From the NCBI GenBank assembly GCA_900550105.1, contig URQW01000026.1, positions 1-36,273 on the forward strand: a stretch of 36,273 nt of DNA, in the 5' to 3' direction. The position numbers and the translations under genes are program-made. The stretch comes from an uncultured Pelosinus sp. Its GTDB lineage: Bacteria > Bacillota > Negativicutes > UMGS1260. The notes beneath the pieces are model-generated. The model was not told the origin of the DNA, did not search any database, and was given only the letters and a program-made list of their open reading frames with translations. Below, one piece after another: positions 7,737-16,888 of the stretch; position 1 is the stretch's first letter; each line of letters begins with the position of its first letter.

Positions 7737-9908
7737 ATGTCAAATATGCAAGATCATAAAGCTGCAGCGGCTGAGCTGCCGAAAGTCACATTTGATGAAT
7801 TTTCCGTTCCCACATATGATGAATGGAAAGAAGAAGCTACAGTTGCTCTAAAGGGCGGCGTTTTTGCAAAAAAAATGTTTACTAAAACTTACGAAGGCAT
7901 TCAGTTGGAGCCGATTTATACAAGAGAGCAGGCGGAAAATCTATCTCAGCCTCGCTCTTATCCGGGACAGGGGAATTTTTTGCGCGGAACAAAGGCGAGC
8001 GGTTATATAAAAGATTCTTGGGAAATTTCACAAGCTAGTGATGCGGCAGAAGTGAAAAAATGCAATGAACAGATTCGCCAGGAGCTTGCTAAGGGAGGTA
8101 CAGCAATCCAGGTAGCTGTCGATACAGCGACACTTCTTGGCATTGATTCTGATAAAGCGAAACTGAAACAGATCGGCGATTCTGGTGTGGCTTTAGCCAC
8201 GTTGCAAGATATGCAGGAGCTATTTTTCGATATTTCGCTGGAAGAGCATGACTTGCAGCTGTATGCTGGTGCATCTAGCGCGATTTTGCTCGGGATGGTT
8301 TGCGCGTTACGAAAAAGTAACGGGCAGTCTTATAGAAATCTGAAAGGCTGCATCGGGGCCGATCCGTTGGGCGAATTGTTAAGTCAAGGCAATCTTATAT
8401 GCTCACTAGATGAGATTTATGATGAAATGGCTCATAGTGTTGCGTGGGCGTCAAAGCATATGCCCAATATGAAAACGATTTTGATTCGCGGGGATATATA
8501 TCATAATGGCGGTGCGAATGCTATACAGGAACTGGCTTACGCTATGGCGACCGGAATTGCCTATATTCGAGCATTGCAACTTCGTGGCTTAACGATTCAA
8601 GAGATTGCTAGACAAATTCGTTTTTCCTTTGCCTTAGGATCTAATTTTTTTATGGAAATTGCTAAGCTACGAGCAGCGAGAATGATTTGGTCACAGATCG
8701 TAGCTGCTTTTGGCGGTGACTTGGAGTCGCAGAAAATTGATATTCATGCTCGTACTTCCTATTTCAATCGGACAATTTATGATCCTTATGTGAATCTATT
8801 AAGATCGACAACGCAAGCTTTTTCTGGCGTAGTTGGCGGTGCTGACAGCTTACATGTAAGTTGTTTTGATGAAGCGATTCGGCCTAGTGATACCTTTTCC
8901 CGACGGATTGCTCGTAATACACAGATTATGCTGAAAAATGAATTCGGTTTAAGAGAACCTGTCGATCCGGCTGGCGGATCTTGGTATATCGAAACAATTA
9001 CGAATCAGATTGCCGAACAAGCTTGGGAGAAACTTCAGGATATTGAAAAGCAGAGTGGCATTCTAGCGGCAATTAGTGAAGGAAATGTACAAGACGCAAT
9101 TAGCAGCATTCTGCAGCAACGCTTTAAAAACTTAGCAGTTCGTTCTGATGTGGCTGTTGGAACGAACATGTATCCGAATCTGACAGAAGAACCACTTTCA
9201 AAGCCAGAGCGACAAGAAAAGGTGTTGCAGGCGCTACGCAAAAGAGCAATCGAAGAGTACCGTGCTGATGTAGACGAGGCGCAGTATCAAAGCTGCATTG
9301 ACAAGCTGCTCGATAATGCCAGTGGCTCAGTTGGTGATCTGATTGAAGCAATTATCGAAGCGACTCAGGCCGGAGCGACGCTCGGTGATATTCGTCAGAT
9401 TCTCAATGATGAGGACCCTGTGGATCTTGTTGTATTACCGCTGCGGGCGCGGCGCTGGACTGAACAATTTGAAATGCTGCGTAGCCGCACAGAGGTATAT
9501 CGTGAAAAAACTGGCGATAATGTTAAGGTATTTCTGGCCAATATGGGGAAGATACCGCAGCATAAAGCCAGGGCTGATTTTACTACAGGCTTTATGGAAG
9601 TTGCTGGATTTACCGTTCTCAAAAACGACGGGTTTGCTACTGTCGAAGCGGCAGTTGAAAATGCCGTTCGATCGGAAGCCGATGCTATTGTGATTTGTTC
9701 TACTGATGCGACTTATCCTGAATTGGTACCGCCTTTAGCGAAGTTGCTTAAAGAAAAACTTCCCCAAATAAAATTATTCGTAGCTGGAGCACCTGCGAAA
9801 GAGTTTGAAAGTACTTATCGCGATGCCGGTGTCGATGATTTTGTTCATGTACGAGCGAATTGCTATCAGCTTCTGTCAGATTTGCAGCAGCGAAAGGGGA
9901 TGAAATGA
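7737..9908 (+). CDS. mutA: Methylmalonyl-CoA mutase, small (beta) subunit
   Basis: A 723-residue small subunit of the heterodimeric adenosylcobalamin-dependent mutase that interconverts succinyl-CoA and (R)-methylmalonyl-CoA. It has the TIM-barrel domain of the MutA/MutB family (residues about 40-560, with GNFLRGTKASGY near 80 and DPAGGSWYIE near 415) and a flavodoxin-like C-terminal domain. In the C-terminal domain the cobalamin-ligating DxHxxG is replaced by IPQHKAR near residue 606, as expected for the structural subunit that does not bind B12. mutB overlaps its stop codon (ATGA). In fermenters the complex acts in the succinate-propionate pathway. No epimerase or decarboxylase gene is adjacent. 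Confidence 0.95.
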   Translation: MSNMQDHKAAAAELPKVTFDEFSVPTYDEWKEEATVALKGGVFAKKMFTKTYEGIQLEPIYTREQAENLSQPRSYPGQGNFLRGTKASGYIKDSWEISQASDAAEVKKCNEQIRQELAKGGTAIQVAVDTATLLGIDSDKAKLKQIGDSGVALATLQDMQELFFDISLEEHDLQLYAGASSAILLGMVCALRKSNGQSYRNLKGCIGADPLGELLSQGNLICSLDEIYDEMAHSVAWASKHMPNMKTILIRGDIYHNGGANAIQELAYAMATGIAYIRALQLRGLTIQEIARQIRFSFALGSNFFMEIAKLRAARMIWSQIVAAFGGDLESQKIDIHARTSYFNRTIYDPYVNLLRSTTQAFSGVVGGADSLHVSCFDEAIRPSDTFSRRIARNTQIMLKNEFGLREPVDPAGGSWYIETITNQIAEQAWEKLQDIEKQSGILAAISEGNVQDAISSILQQRFKNLAVRSDVAVGTNMYPNLTEEPLSKPERQEKVLQALRKRAIEEYRADVDEAQYQSCIDKLLDNASGSVGDLIEAIIEATQAGATLGDIRQILNDEDPVDLVVLPLRARRWTEQFEMLRSRTEVYREKTGDNVKVFLANMGKIPQHKARADFTTGFMEVAGFTVLKNDGFATVEAAVENAVRSEADAIVICSTDATYPELVPPLAKLLKEKLPQIKLFVAGAPAKEFESTYRDAGVDDFVHVRANCYQLLSDLQQRKGMK

Positions 9909-12091
9909 TGTATAAAAATCCGGATTTTACGACTCTGTCGTTTCATGACCCTGCTCCTTCCAATGTAGCGGAGTGGCGTAAAAAAATCGAGCAAGAAACA
10001 GGTAAGTCTTTTGAAGAGCTTGTTACGCGTACGATGGAGCAAATTGATGTAAAAGCATTGTATACGGAAGAAGATTATAAACAGGTGGCGCATTTGCCTT
10101 ATACAGCTGGATTACCGCCTTTTTTGCGAGGTCCTTATCCTACGATGTATGTAACAAGACCTTGGACGGTCCGTCAGTATGCTGGTTTTTCTACGGCAGA
10201 AGAAAGTAATGCTTTTTATCGCCGTAACCTGGCAGCTGGTCAAAAAGGGTTGTCCATTGCCTTTGACCTTGCGACTCATCGCGGCTATGATTCAGATCAT
10301 CCGCGGGTAGTTGGCGATGTGGGCAAGGCGGGCGTTGCCGTTGATTCGATTCTCGATATGGAGATTCTCTTTTCGGGAATTCCTCTTGATAAAATGTCTG
10401 TGTCAATGACGATGAATGGCGCGGTCTTGCCTGTATTAGCTTTCTATATTTTGGCGGCGGAAGAACAGGGCGTTAAAAAAGAAGTTTTATCAGGGACAAT
10501 TCAAAATGATATTCTAAAAGAATTTATGGTTCGTAATACTTACATTTATCCGCCGACAGCTTCCATGCGTATTATTGGCGACATTTTCGCATATACGTCA
10601 CGGAATATGCCGAAATTCAATAGTATCAGTATTTCGGGCTATCACATGCAGGAAGCTGGCGCTACTGCTGATATTGAACTTGGCTATACGTTAGCTGACG
10701 GGTTGGAATATATTCGAACGGGGATTCAAGCTGGTCTAACTGTTGACGCTTTTGCGCCGCGATTGTCTTTCTTCTGGGCAATGGGAAAAAATTATTTTAT
10801 GGAAGTCGCCAAAATGCGTGCTGGACGAATGCTTTGGGCTAAAATTGTCAATCAGTTTCATCCGACAAAGGCAAAATCCATGGCCTTGCGGACGCATTCG
10901 CAAACATCTGGCTGGAGTCTTACCGAACAAGATCCTTTTAATAATGTAGCTCGTACTTGTATTGAAGCTATGGCGGCCGCTCTAGGGCATACCCAGTCGC
11001 TTCATACGAATGCACTAGATGAGGCAATTGCCTTGCCGACCGATTTTTCGGCTCGTATTGCTAGAAATACGCAGCTTTATATTCAAGATGAAACGAAGGT
11101 CTGCAAAGTGATTGATCCTTGGGGCGGCTCCTATTATGTAGAAGCCTTAACCGATGAATTGATTCGTCGTTCCTGGGCTCATATTCAGGAAGTGGAAGCT
11201 TTGGGCGGTATGGCGAAAGCGATTGATACGGGACTGCCTAAGATGAGAATTGAGGAAGCGGCGGCGCGGCGACAGGCGAGAATTGATTCTGCTAGGGAAA
11301 TGATTGTAGGCGTCAATCGCTATCGGCTTGAAAAAGAAGATCCATTAGAAATTTTAGAAGTCGATAATACGGCCGTGCGGCAAGCTCAGATTCGTCGACT
11401 GGAAAAACTGAGATCCGGGCGCGATGAAGATAAGGTGACTTATTGGCTTGACGCTATTACGAAATCTACAGAAACCGGCGAAGGCAATTTGTTAGAACTT
11501 GCTGTAGAAGCAGCGAGAGCCAGAGCCAGTCTAGGCGAAATTTCCGCCGCTGTAGAAAAAGTATCGGGACGTCATAAAGCGATTATTCGTTCGATTTCCG
11601 GCGTATACAGCAGTGAATTTGACGATAATGATATAATTCGGGAAGTTCGTGAGTTGACTGATGAATTTGAAGAAAAAGAAGGACGGCGGCCGCGTATCAT
11701 GATTGCTAAGATGGGCCAGGACGGCCATGATCGCGGTGCCAAAGTGATTGCTACTGCTTTTGCGGATATGGGCTTTGACGTGGATATCGGACCTTTGTTC
11801 CAAACACCGGAAGAAACGGCTCAGGATGCTGTTGATAATGATGTTCATGTAGTCGGTTTTAGTTCATTGGCAGCGGGCCATAAGACGTTATTACCGCAGC
11901 TAGTAGAAGAATTAAAACAACGCGGTCGCGATGATATTATGGTTGTGATCGGTGGTGTAATTCCCGCTCAGGATTATGAATTTTTACGCCAGCACGGCGC
12001 TGCTGCTATCTTTGGACCAGGTACTGTTATCCCCGTTGCTGCTAAGAAGATTCTTGAGGCGTTGCTTCAACAATTGTCAGAGGTTAGCTGA
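9905..12091 (+). CDS. mutB: Methylmalonyl-CoA mutase, large (alpha) catalytic subunit
   Basis: A 728-residue catalytic subunit. The N-terminal barrel includes PFLRGPYPTMYVTRPWTVRQ around residues 75-95 and the long conserved stretch from AFDLATHRGYDSDHPRV. The C-terminal cobalamin-binding domain carries the histidine motif DGHDRG (D606, H608, G611), in which the histidine replaces dimethylbenzimidazole as the lower cobalt ligand. The start at 9905 overlaps the mutA stop and has AAGGGG seven bases upstream; the ATG at 9908 is equally possible. An in-frame ATG at 9860 lies inside mutA and has no advantage. meaB begins two bases after its stop, so the three genes form an operon. Confidence 0.97.
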   Translation: MMYKNPDFTTLSFHDPAPSNVAEWRKKIEQETGKSFEELVTRTMEQIDVKALYTEEDYKQVAHLPYTAGLPPFLRGPYPTMYVTRPWTVRQYAGFSTAEESNAFYRRNLAAGQKGLSIAFDLATHRGYDSDHPRVVGDVGKAGVAVDSILDMEILFSGIPLDKMSVSMTMNGAVLPVLAFYILAAEEQGVKKEVLSGTIQNDILKEFMVRNTYIYPPTASMRIIGDIFAYTSRNMPKFNSISISGYHMQEAGATADIELGYTLADGLEYIRTGIQAGLTVDAFAPRLSFFWAMGKNYFMEVAKMRAGRMLWAKIVNQFHPTKAKSMALRTHSQTSGWSLTEQDPFNNVARTCIEAMAAALGHTQSLHTNALDEAIALPTDFSARIARNTQLYIQDETKVCKVIDPWGGSYYVEALTDELIRRSWAHIQEVEALGGMAKAIDTGLPKMRIEEAAARRQARIDSAREMIVGVNRYRLEKEDPLEILEVDNTAVRQAQIRRLEKLRSGRDEDKVTYWLDAITKSTETGEGNLLELAVEAARARASLGEISAAVEKVSGRHKAIIRSISGVYSSEFDDNDIIREVRELTDEFEEKEGRRPRIMIAKMGQDGHDRGAKVIATAFADMGFDVDIGPLFQTPEETAQDAVDNDVHVVGFSSLAAGHKTLLPQLVEELKQRGRDDIMVVIGGVIPAQDYEFLRQHGAAAIFGPGTVIPVAAKKILEALLQQLSEVS

Positions 12092-12092
12092 G

Positions 12093-13229
12093 ATGAGCTA
12101 TTCAACGCATAAGCCGGAATGGGCGCCGGCAACGAAAGACAGCGCCTTTGCTTGTCAAGTTATGTCTGGCGTGGAAGGCGGTCATGATGGCATGACCGAT
12201 AAGGATACGCCGCCACCGCAGCAAGCTCTAGTACGGAAACGGAAAAGTTTATCGCCTGATGAATATGTACGGGGCGTTTTGGCTGGAGATCGCATGATTT
12301 TAGCCAGAGCGATTACGCTCGTCGAAAGCAATGCGGCAGCTCATATGGAAACAGCTCAGCAAGTTTTAAAAGCTGTGCTGCCTTATACGGGAAAGTCTTT
12401 GCGAGTTGGCATTACCGGAGTTCCCGGCGCCGGGAAAAGTACGTTTATTGAAGCGCTTGGGAACCAACTGTGCGAGAAAAATCATAAGGTTGCTGTACTA
12501 GCCGTTGATCCAAGCAGCAGTATTACGAAAGGCAGTATTTTAGGCGATAAAACGCGCATGGAAACTTTATCGCGCAATTCACGGGCCTTTATTCGTCCGT
12601 CGCCTGCTGGCGGGACTCTAGGCGGCGTAGCTCGCAAAAGCAGAGAAACATTACTGTTATGTGAAGCGGCTGGTTATGACGTGATTTTAGTAGAAACAGT
12701 CGGTGTTGGGCAGAGTGAGACAACAGTGCGTTCAATGGTTGACTTCTTTCTTCTCGTCGTACTTACTGGCGCTGGCGACGAACTGCAGGGCATGAAAAAA
12801 GGCGTGATGGAGCTTGCCGATGCGATTTTAGTCAATAAGGCTGACGGTGATAACAAGCAGCGAGCGATGATTGCAAAAGAAGATTACGAACGAATGCTAT
12901 ATTATCTTAGACAGGCTACAGCGGGGTGGCAGACCCATGCCTATACTTGTTCGGCCGTTACCGGTACTGGTATCAGCGATTTTTGGGATGTCGTAAAAAA
13001 GTTTGAAGGGCTTACGAAAGAGTCAGGTGTTTTCGAACAGCGGCGTCAGCGACAGATTCTGTCATGGGTCTATAGCATGATCGATGAACATTTACACAAT
13101 CTGTTTTTCCAAAATACTCAAGTTGTACGTTGTCGGGAAAAAGTCGAACAGGCTGTTGTCAGCGGTCAAATTTCGGCAACAATGGCTGTGCAAACTTTAA
13201 TTGAAGCCTTTGCACAAAAGAAAGTATAA
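12093..13229 (+). CDS. meaB: Methylmalonyl-CoA mutase-associated GTPase MeaB (ArgK family)
   Basis: A 378-residue G3E-family GTPase that protects and gates cofactor loading of methylmalonyl-CoA mutase. The P-loop GVPGAGKST is at residues 109-117. It is followed by VLAVDPSSSITKGSILGDKTRM, the family signature (split here: VLAVDPSSS then GSILGDKTRM), the ETVGVGQSE switch and the NKADGDN guanine-specificity motif. The start at 12093 follows mutB by two bases with GAGG upstream. The N-terminal 50 residues are low in complexity and longer than in E. coli ArgK. A strong hairpin follows 18 bases after the stop. Confidence 0.95.
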   Translation: MSYSTHKPEWAPATKDSAFACQVMSGVEGGHDGMTDKDTPPPQQALVRKRKSLSPDEYVRGVLAGDRMILARAITLVESNAAAHMETAQQVLKAVLPYTGKSLRVGITGVPGAGKSTFIEALGNQLCEKNHKVAVLAVDPSSSITKGSILGDKTRMETLSRNSRAFIRPSPAGGTLGGVARKSRETLLLCEAAGYDVILVETVGVGQSETTVRSMVDFFLLVVLTGAGDELQGMKKGVMELADAILVNKADGDNKQRAMIAKEDYERMLYYLRQATAGWQTHAYTCSAVTGTGISDFWDVVKKFEGLTKESGVFEQRRQRQILSWVYSMIDEHLHNLFFQNTQVVRCREKVEQAVVSGQISATMAVQTLIEAFAQKKV

Positions 13230-13230
13230 T
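13201..13230 (+). promoter_or_regulatory. Possible promoter in the 3' end of meaB, reading toward cbiZ
   Basis: TTGAAG (13201-13206), an 18-base spacer and a perfect TATAAT (13225-13230) overlap the meaB stop codon. If used, transcripts would start just before the hairpin at 13248 and lead into cbiZ. The match could be chance. Confidence 0.35.
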
Positions 13231-13247
13231 ATAGTTTAAGTTGAAAA

Positions 13248-13296
13248 TTGATAGGGCTGTTACACTATTCCTAGTGCAACAGCCCTATCAAATATT
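13248..13296 (+). terminator. Long intrinsic terminator between meaB and cbiZ
   Basis: A 19-base-pair stem (13248-13266 with 13273-13291) has one A-C mismatch and the loop ATTCCT. Its core is GATAGGGCTGTT / AACAGCCCTATC, followed by ATATTTTTA. It should end the mut transcript, or act as an attenuator in the leader of the cbiZ gene that starts 25 bases later. Confidence 0.85.
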
Positions 13297-13315
13297 TTTA
13301 GGGAGGATCTTTGTC

Positions 13316-14401
13316 ATGCTTTGCCTTTTAGCCAATGCGGATCGAGTTTATCGCTATTACAAAAGTATTGTTGTTTTATTTAAGCAGAATCGTAAAGTGT
13401 TGAGTACATCTGTTTTGAATGGCGGCTATCGTGAAGATTTGCAGGCTGTATTCAATCATGACTGCAATCCCGGTGCGGGTATGGCCTGTACGCTACGGGC
13501 GGCTACTTATGAAGCCCACTTACGTCTTGTTGCTGAAGATCTTGGTCTTGAGCCGGAGGCTGTGACGGGAATGGCCACAGCTGCTTCTATGGAGAATGTT
13601 TCCGTACAAGAGGCTAAGTATCAAGAACTTACAGTAACGGCAATCGTTACAGGCGGTATTGAAGTGAATGGCGGACGCGTGGGTGATCCTGCTACTTACT
13701 ATGATCCTATTGACCGCCATAAACCATATCAGGCAGGAACGATTAATATTATTTTGCATCTCAATGGGAATATGGCGCCAGGCGTGATGGCGCGCGCTCT
13801 TGTGATCTGTACGGAAGCGAAAACGGCAGCCTTGCAGGAACTTATGGCTGGAAGTAATTATTCTACGGGCTTAGCCACCGGTTCTGGCACTGATAGTACG
13901 ATTCTTATTGCGGATCCCCAAGCAGCTATTTATTTTGAAGATGCGGGGAAACACTCTAAATTAGGTGAATTAATTGGGGTTACTGTGAAACAAGCCGTAA
14001 AAGAAGCTTTATATAAACAGACGAATTTGTCACCTTCGTTTCAGCACAGTATCTTACAGCGCTTGAAGCGCTATAAAGTTACGGAAGAAAGTTTGTGGAA
14101 TTTGTATCGACAACAAAACTCCAGTAGTTTGAAAGCAGAATTTATTGATGTTCTCTATAATTTGGAACGAGAAGAAAAAATTCTTGTTTATACATCGCTT
14201 TATGTTCATATTCTGGATCAACAGAACTGGGGTCTACTAGCCGATACAGCGAGTTTAAACAGTAAGCAAGACATTTTAACGCTGGCGGCAAGAAACTATG
14301 AAGTAACAGCGCCGATTTTATCAGATACTGAACAAATGGCGGCATTAACGGCCTGGTCAGAGCTGATCGTATTGTTGTGTGCTAAAAAACTGAGAATTTA
14401 G
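13316..14401 (+). CDS. cbiZ: Adenosylcobinamide amidohydrolase CbiZ, long form
   Basis: A 361-residue member of the CbiZ family, which cleaves the aminopropanol amide of adenosylcobinamide to give adenosylcobyric acid for corrinoid remodelling. The core (about residues 20-230) carries family landmarks: STSVLNGGYRED, TGMATAASMEN, GRVGDPATYYD, ALVICTEAKTAALQELM and STGLATGSGTDS. About 120 further residues follow the core, including a YTSLYVHILDQQNWGLL segment, and are shared with the second copy at 24148. The start at 13316 has GGGAGG ten bases upstream. It lies just downstream of the meaB terminator and has no riboswitch immediately upstream. Confidence 0.9.
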   Translation: MLCLLANADRVYRYYKSIVVLFKQNRKVLSTSVLNGGYREDLQAVFNHDCNPGAGMACTLRAATYEAHLRLVAEDLGLEPEAVTGMATAASMENVSVQEAKYQELTVTAIVTGGIEVNGGRVGDPATYYDPIDRHKPYQAGTINIILHLNGNMAPGVMARALVICTEAKTAALQELMAGSNYSTGLATGSGTDSTILIADPQAAIYFEDAGKHSKLGELIGVTVKQAVKEALYKQTNLSPSFQHSILQRLKRYKVTEESLWNLYRQQNSSSLKAEFIDVLYNLEREEKILVYTSLYVHILDQQNWGLLADTASLNSKQDILTLAARNYEVTAPILSDTEQMAALTAWSELIVLLCAKKLRI

Positions 14402-14420
14402 TATATTTTTCTAAAATTCC

Positions 14421-14451
14421 TTGACTATATGACCACTATATACTTTATGAT
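14421..14451 (+). promoter_or_regulatory. Putative promoter of riboswitch 3 transcript
   Basis: TTGACT (14421-14426) with TTTATGAT at 14444-14451 as the likely -10 region (17-19 base spacer). The stretch is nearly the same as that before riboswitch 5, with CACTATATACTTTA conserved between the two, which suggests shared descent and shared control. Confidence 0.5.
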
Positions 14452-14486
14452 GAATTTTGTAATTACTGTAAAAACTTCATAAGCTA

Positions 14487-14687
14487 TGAAATAGGTGCCT
14501 GTAAAGGCTTAATAGAGAAGTTCGGTGTAAAACCGATGCGGTCCCGCCACTGTAATGGAGAGCAAACTCAAGAGATGCCACTGAAGCGCTGCGTTTTGGG
14601 AAGGTTTGAGGAAGCGATGAACCAGAGCCAGGAGAACTGCCTGTTTAACAATCTCCGTTTGACCTGCGAGTGATAGGAAGGCGATTT
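14487..14687 (+). promoter_or_regulatory. Cobalamin riboswitch 3 (upstream of the nitrogenase-like operon)
   Basis: All core blocks are present: GGTGCCTG/AGGCTTAATAGAGAAG, the B12 box GCCACTGT at 14546-14553, GAGCCAGGAGAACTGCC and ACCTGCGAG. A strong terminator at 14724-14757 follows, then the NifH-like gene 30 bases later. Premature termination at high cobalamin is expected. Confidence 0.97.
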
Positions 14688-14723
14688 GGTATCAATCATA
14701 TTGATATTTGTGGAAATTTGCTC

Positions 14724-14757
14724 AGTCTTCTGAAGGGTCTTCAGAAGACTTTTTTTT
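14724..14757 (+). terminator. Terminator under riboswitch 3
   Basis: A perfect 12-base-pair stem, AGTCTTCTGAAG / CTTCAGAAGACT, with loop GGT and seven Ts. It is the expression platform for the nitrogenase-like operon. Confidence 0.93.
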
Positions 14758-14787
14758 GAGATAGGCTTAGGAAAGCGAGAGAAAACG

Positions 14788-15600
14788 ATGAAAAAGATTG
14801 CTTTTTACGGCAAAGGCGGTATTGGTAAGTCAACTACAGCAGCGAATGTGTCAGCTGCTTTGGCGCTTCAGGGGTATAAAACTTGCCAGATTGGTTGTGA
14901 CCCAAAAAATGATTCGACGCGGCTTTTATTAGGAAAAACTTGTCAGCAAACTGTATTGGAAATGACGCGGCAATACGGTGAAGAGACGACTAAAGAGCAA
15001 ATTATTCATAAGGGTTTTGCTGACGTTCAGTGTGTCGAAGCTGGCGGGCCGGAACCGGGTATTGGCTGCGCTGGTAGAGGCATCATTGTCGCTCTCGAGA
15101 AACTGGCAGAATTAGGGGCTGCCGATGACGCGCAAGTGCTTCTTTATGATGTGCTTGGCGATGTAGTTTGCGGTGGGTTCGCTGTTCCGATTCGCGAGGG
15201 CTATGCTACAGATATTTATATTGTTTCCTCTGGAGAAATGATGTCTTTATATGCTGCCAACAATATAGCTAAAGGTGTAGCCCGTTTTGCTGGACGAGGT
15301 AAGGTACGTTTGGGAGGAATTATTGGCAATAGCCGCAATGTAGCCAAAGAAGCTGAATTGCTTACTGCGTTTGCCAAGAGGCTCAATACGCGTCTTGTGG
15401 CGTTTATTCCGCGCGACCGTATTGTACAGCAGGCGGAGATTCAGCGCAAAACGGTGATAGAGTGGGCACCAGAATCAAGTCAAGCCGATGTTTATAAACA
15501 GCTTGCTTCGCTTGTGTTAACAAATGAAGAACTGACGATTCCAACACCGTTGGCCTTTGAAGAATTAGAGGAGTTGATGCTGCATTATGGTCTTGAATAA
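14788..15600 (+). CDS. NifH/BchL/CfbC-like ATP-dependent iron-sulfur reductase component
   Basis: A 270-residue Fe-protein homolog. It would form a homodimer, hydrolyse ATP and donate low-potential electrons to the NifD/NifK-like partner encoded next. The P-loop GKGGIGKST is at residues 9-17. The two cysteines that bind the bridging [4Fe-4S] cluster are C94 (in GIGCAGRG) and C128 (in DVVCGGF). The switch aspartate motif CDPKND is near 37-42. The length fits the NifH family (about 270-295). It is the first gene after riboswitch 3 and overlaps the next gene by 14 bases. BchL/ChlL and CfbC are relatives that act on tetrapyrroles. Context here favours a tetrapyrrole or corrinoid role over nitrogen fixation. 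Confidence 0.93.
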   Translation: MKKIAFYGKGGIGKSTTAANVSAALALQGYKTCQIGCDPKNDSTRLLLGKTCQQTVLEMTRQYGEETTKEQIIHKGFADVQCVEAGGPEPGIGCAGRGIIVALEKLAELGAADDAQVLLYDVLGDVVCGGFAVPIREGYATDIYIVSSGEMMSLYAANNIAKGVARFAGRGKVRLGGIIGNSRNVAKEAELLTAFAKRLNTRLVAFIPRDRIVQQAEIQRKTVIEWAPESSQADVYKQLASLVLTNEELTIPTPLAFEELEELMLHYGLE

Positions 15601-16888
15601 ACGCTATAAGCTGACAATGAAACGCAGCTGTAGTTGCAGCATGCCGGGAGTGTGGCGGGCCGCTAGCCATAATCAAGGGGCCATTGTTCTTTATCACAGC
15701 CCCAAAGCCTGTAGTCACGTGACAAGGGAAATGGATTTAAGCAGTTATTATTATGCTATGGCGCGGCGCGAGAGCTTGGGTGACTTGTATACAGCACCAT
15801 TAATTTCGAGTGACTTAAAAGCGGAACATGCTATTTTCGGCGGTGCTGACCAACTTCGTGACTGTCTTTTGTCAGTTGCGGCAGAATATAAGCCTGCTTA
15901 TATTTTGATCGCTAATTCTTGCGTAGCAGGGGTAATTGGTGATGATGTGGTTGCTGTAGCGAAAGAAGCGGAGGCTAAGCTGGGGGTGCCGATTTTGACT
16001 GTTCCCTGTAGTGGCTTTATGGATGGGGAGTATTACGGCGGTTATTATTATGCTGCGAAAGCTATGGCAGATCGATTTATGGAGCCTCTACCTAAAGAAG
16101 CTTATCGCGTTACGCTGCTGGGACTGCATAGTGGTTTGCACAGCTTGGAGATACAGGAAATGTCCTCGTTGCTAACGGGCTTCTCTTTTTCTATCGCTGC
16201 TGTTTTCCCAGGATATTCTTCGCTGGCCGATATAGAAAGAGTTGCGGCGTCTTCGCTCTTGATTCCTATGGGCGGAAGATCTAAAGCGCATGAATGGATG
16301 TGCCGTTTGGCTAGCGATTTACAAGAGCGGTTTGCCATACCCTTTCCTGAACGTGAGTTTCCTATCGGATGGAGTGGAACGAAGCGTTGGCTGCAGGAAA
16401 TTGGTCATGTTCTTGGTATGGAACAAAAAGCTGCTGCAATCGTGAAGTTGCAGGAAGAACGGCTGCAACAGACCATAACGCGTTATCAAGGCTCTATGAG
16501 ACAGGTTGGACGGCTGGTTTTGGCAATCGGACGTCCGCTGCCTTTCTTCGATCCGGACTGGGTTTTGGAGTGGCTGCAGTTACTTGATATTAAAGTAGAG
16601 TTTGTTATTTTATTTGATGAATTGACTGCCGCGCAGCAAGACGAAATGCGCCAGCGTGTAGCGGGCGGCGGAACTGTCCCGATAGTTGATGAAGCGGCAG
16701 GTGTGTTACTGCTGAAGGAATCAGATATCTTGATTACGACGAATGAGCTGGAAAACCCAGAGGTGCGACAATTTCTTCTCCCGATGTTGCCCCCGATCGG
16801 TGTAGGCGGCTTGCTGGCGGTTACTGAGTTATTTATACGGCTTATTAGAAGAATGCGACGGCAAGGGGTGGTGCAATATGGCTGGTAA
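15587..16888 (+). CDS. Nitrogenase-like component 1, NifD/BchN-type subunit
   Basis: A 433-residue member of the nitrogenase component 1 family. Cysteines matching the cluster-binding positions of NifD are present: C15/C17 (CSCSMPG), C42 (KACSHV) and C112 (NSCVAGVIGDD, the usual C-x-x-x-hIGDD motif). The FeMo-cofactor cysteine region of true NifD has no cysteine at the equivalent place (around MGGRSKAHEW, near residue 225), so this is not a dinitrogenase. It overlaps the NifH-like gene by 14 bases and the NifK-like gene by 11 bases, implying strict co-translation. It should pair with the NifK-like subunit as in BchN/BchB and reduce an unknown, probably tetrapyrrole, substrate. Confidence 0.9.
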   Translation: MVLNKRYKLTMKRSCSCSMPGVWRAASHNQGAIVLYHSPKACSHVTREMDLSSYYYAMARRESLGDLYTAPLISSDLKAEHAIFGGADQLRDCLLSVAAEYKPAYILIANSCVAGVIGDDVVAVAKEAEAKLGVPILTVPCSGFMDGEYYGGYYYAAKAMADRFMEPLPKEAYRVTLLGLHSGLHSLEIQEMSSLLTGFSFSIAAVFPGYSSLADIERVAASSLLIPMGGRSKAHEWMCRLASDLQERFAIPFPEREFPIGWSGTKRWLQEIGHVLGMEQKAAAIVKLQEERLQQTITRYQGSMRQVGRLVLAIGRPLPFFDPDWVLEWLQLLDIKVEFVILFDELTAAQQDEMRQRVAGGGTVPIVDEAAGVLLLKESDILITTNELENPEVRQFLLPMLPPIGVGGLLAVTELFIRLIRRMRRQGVVQYGW

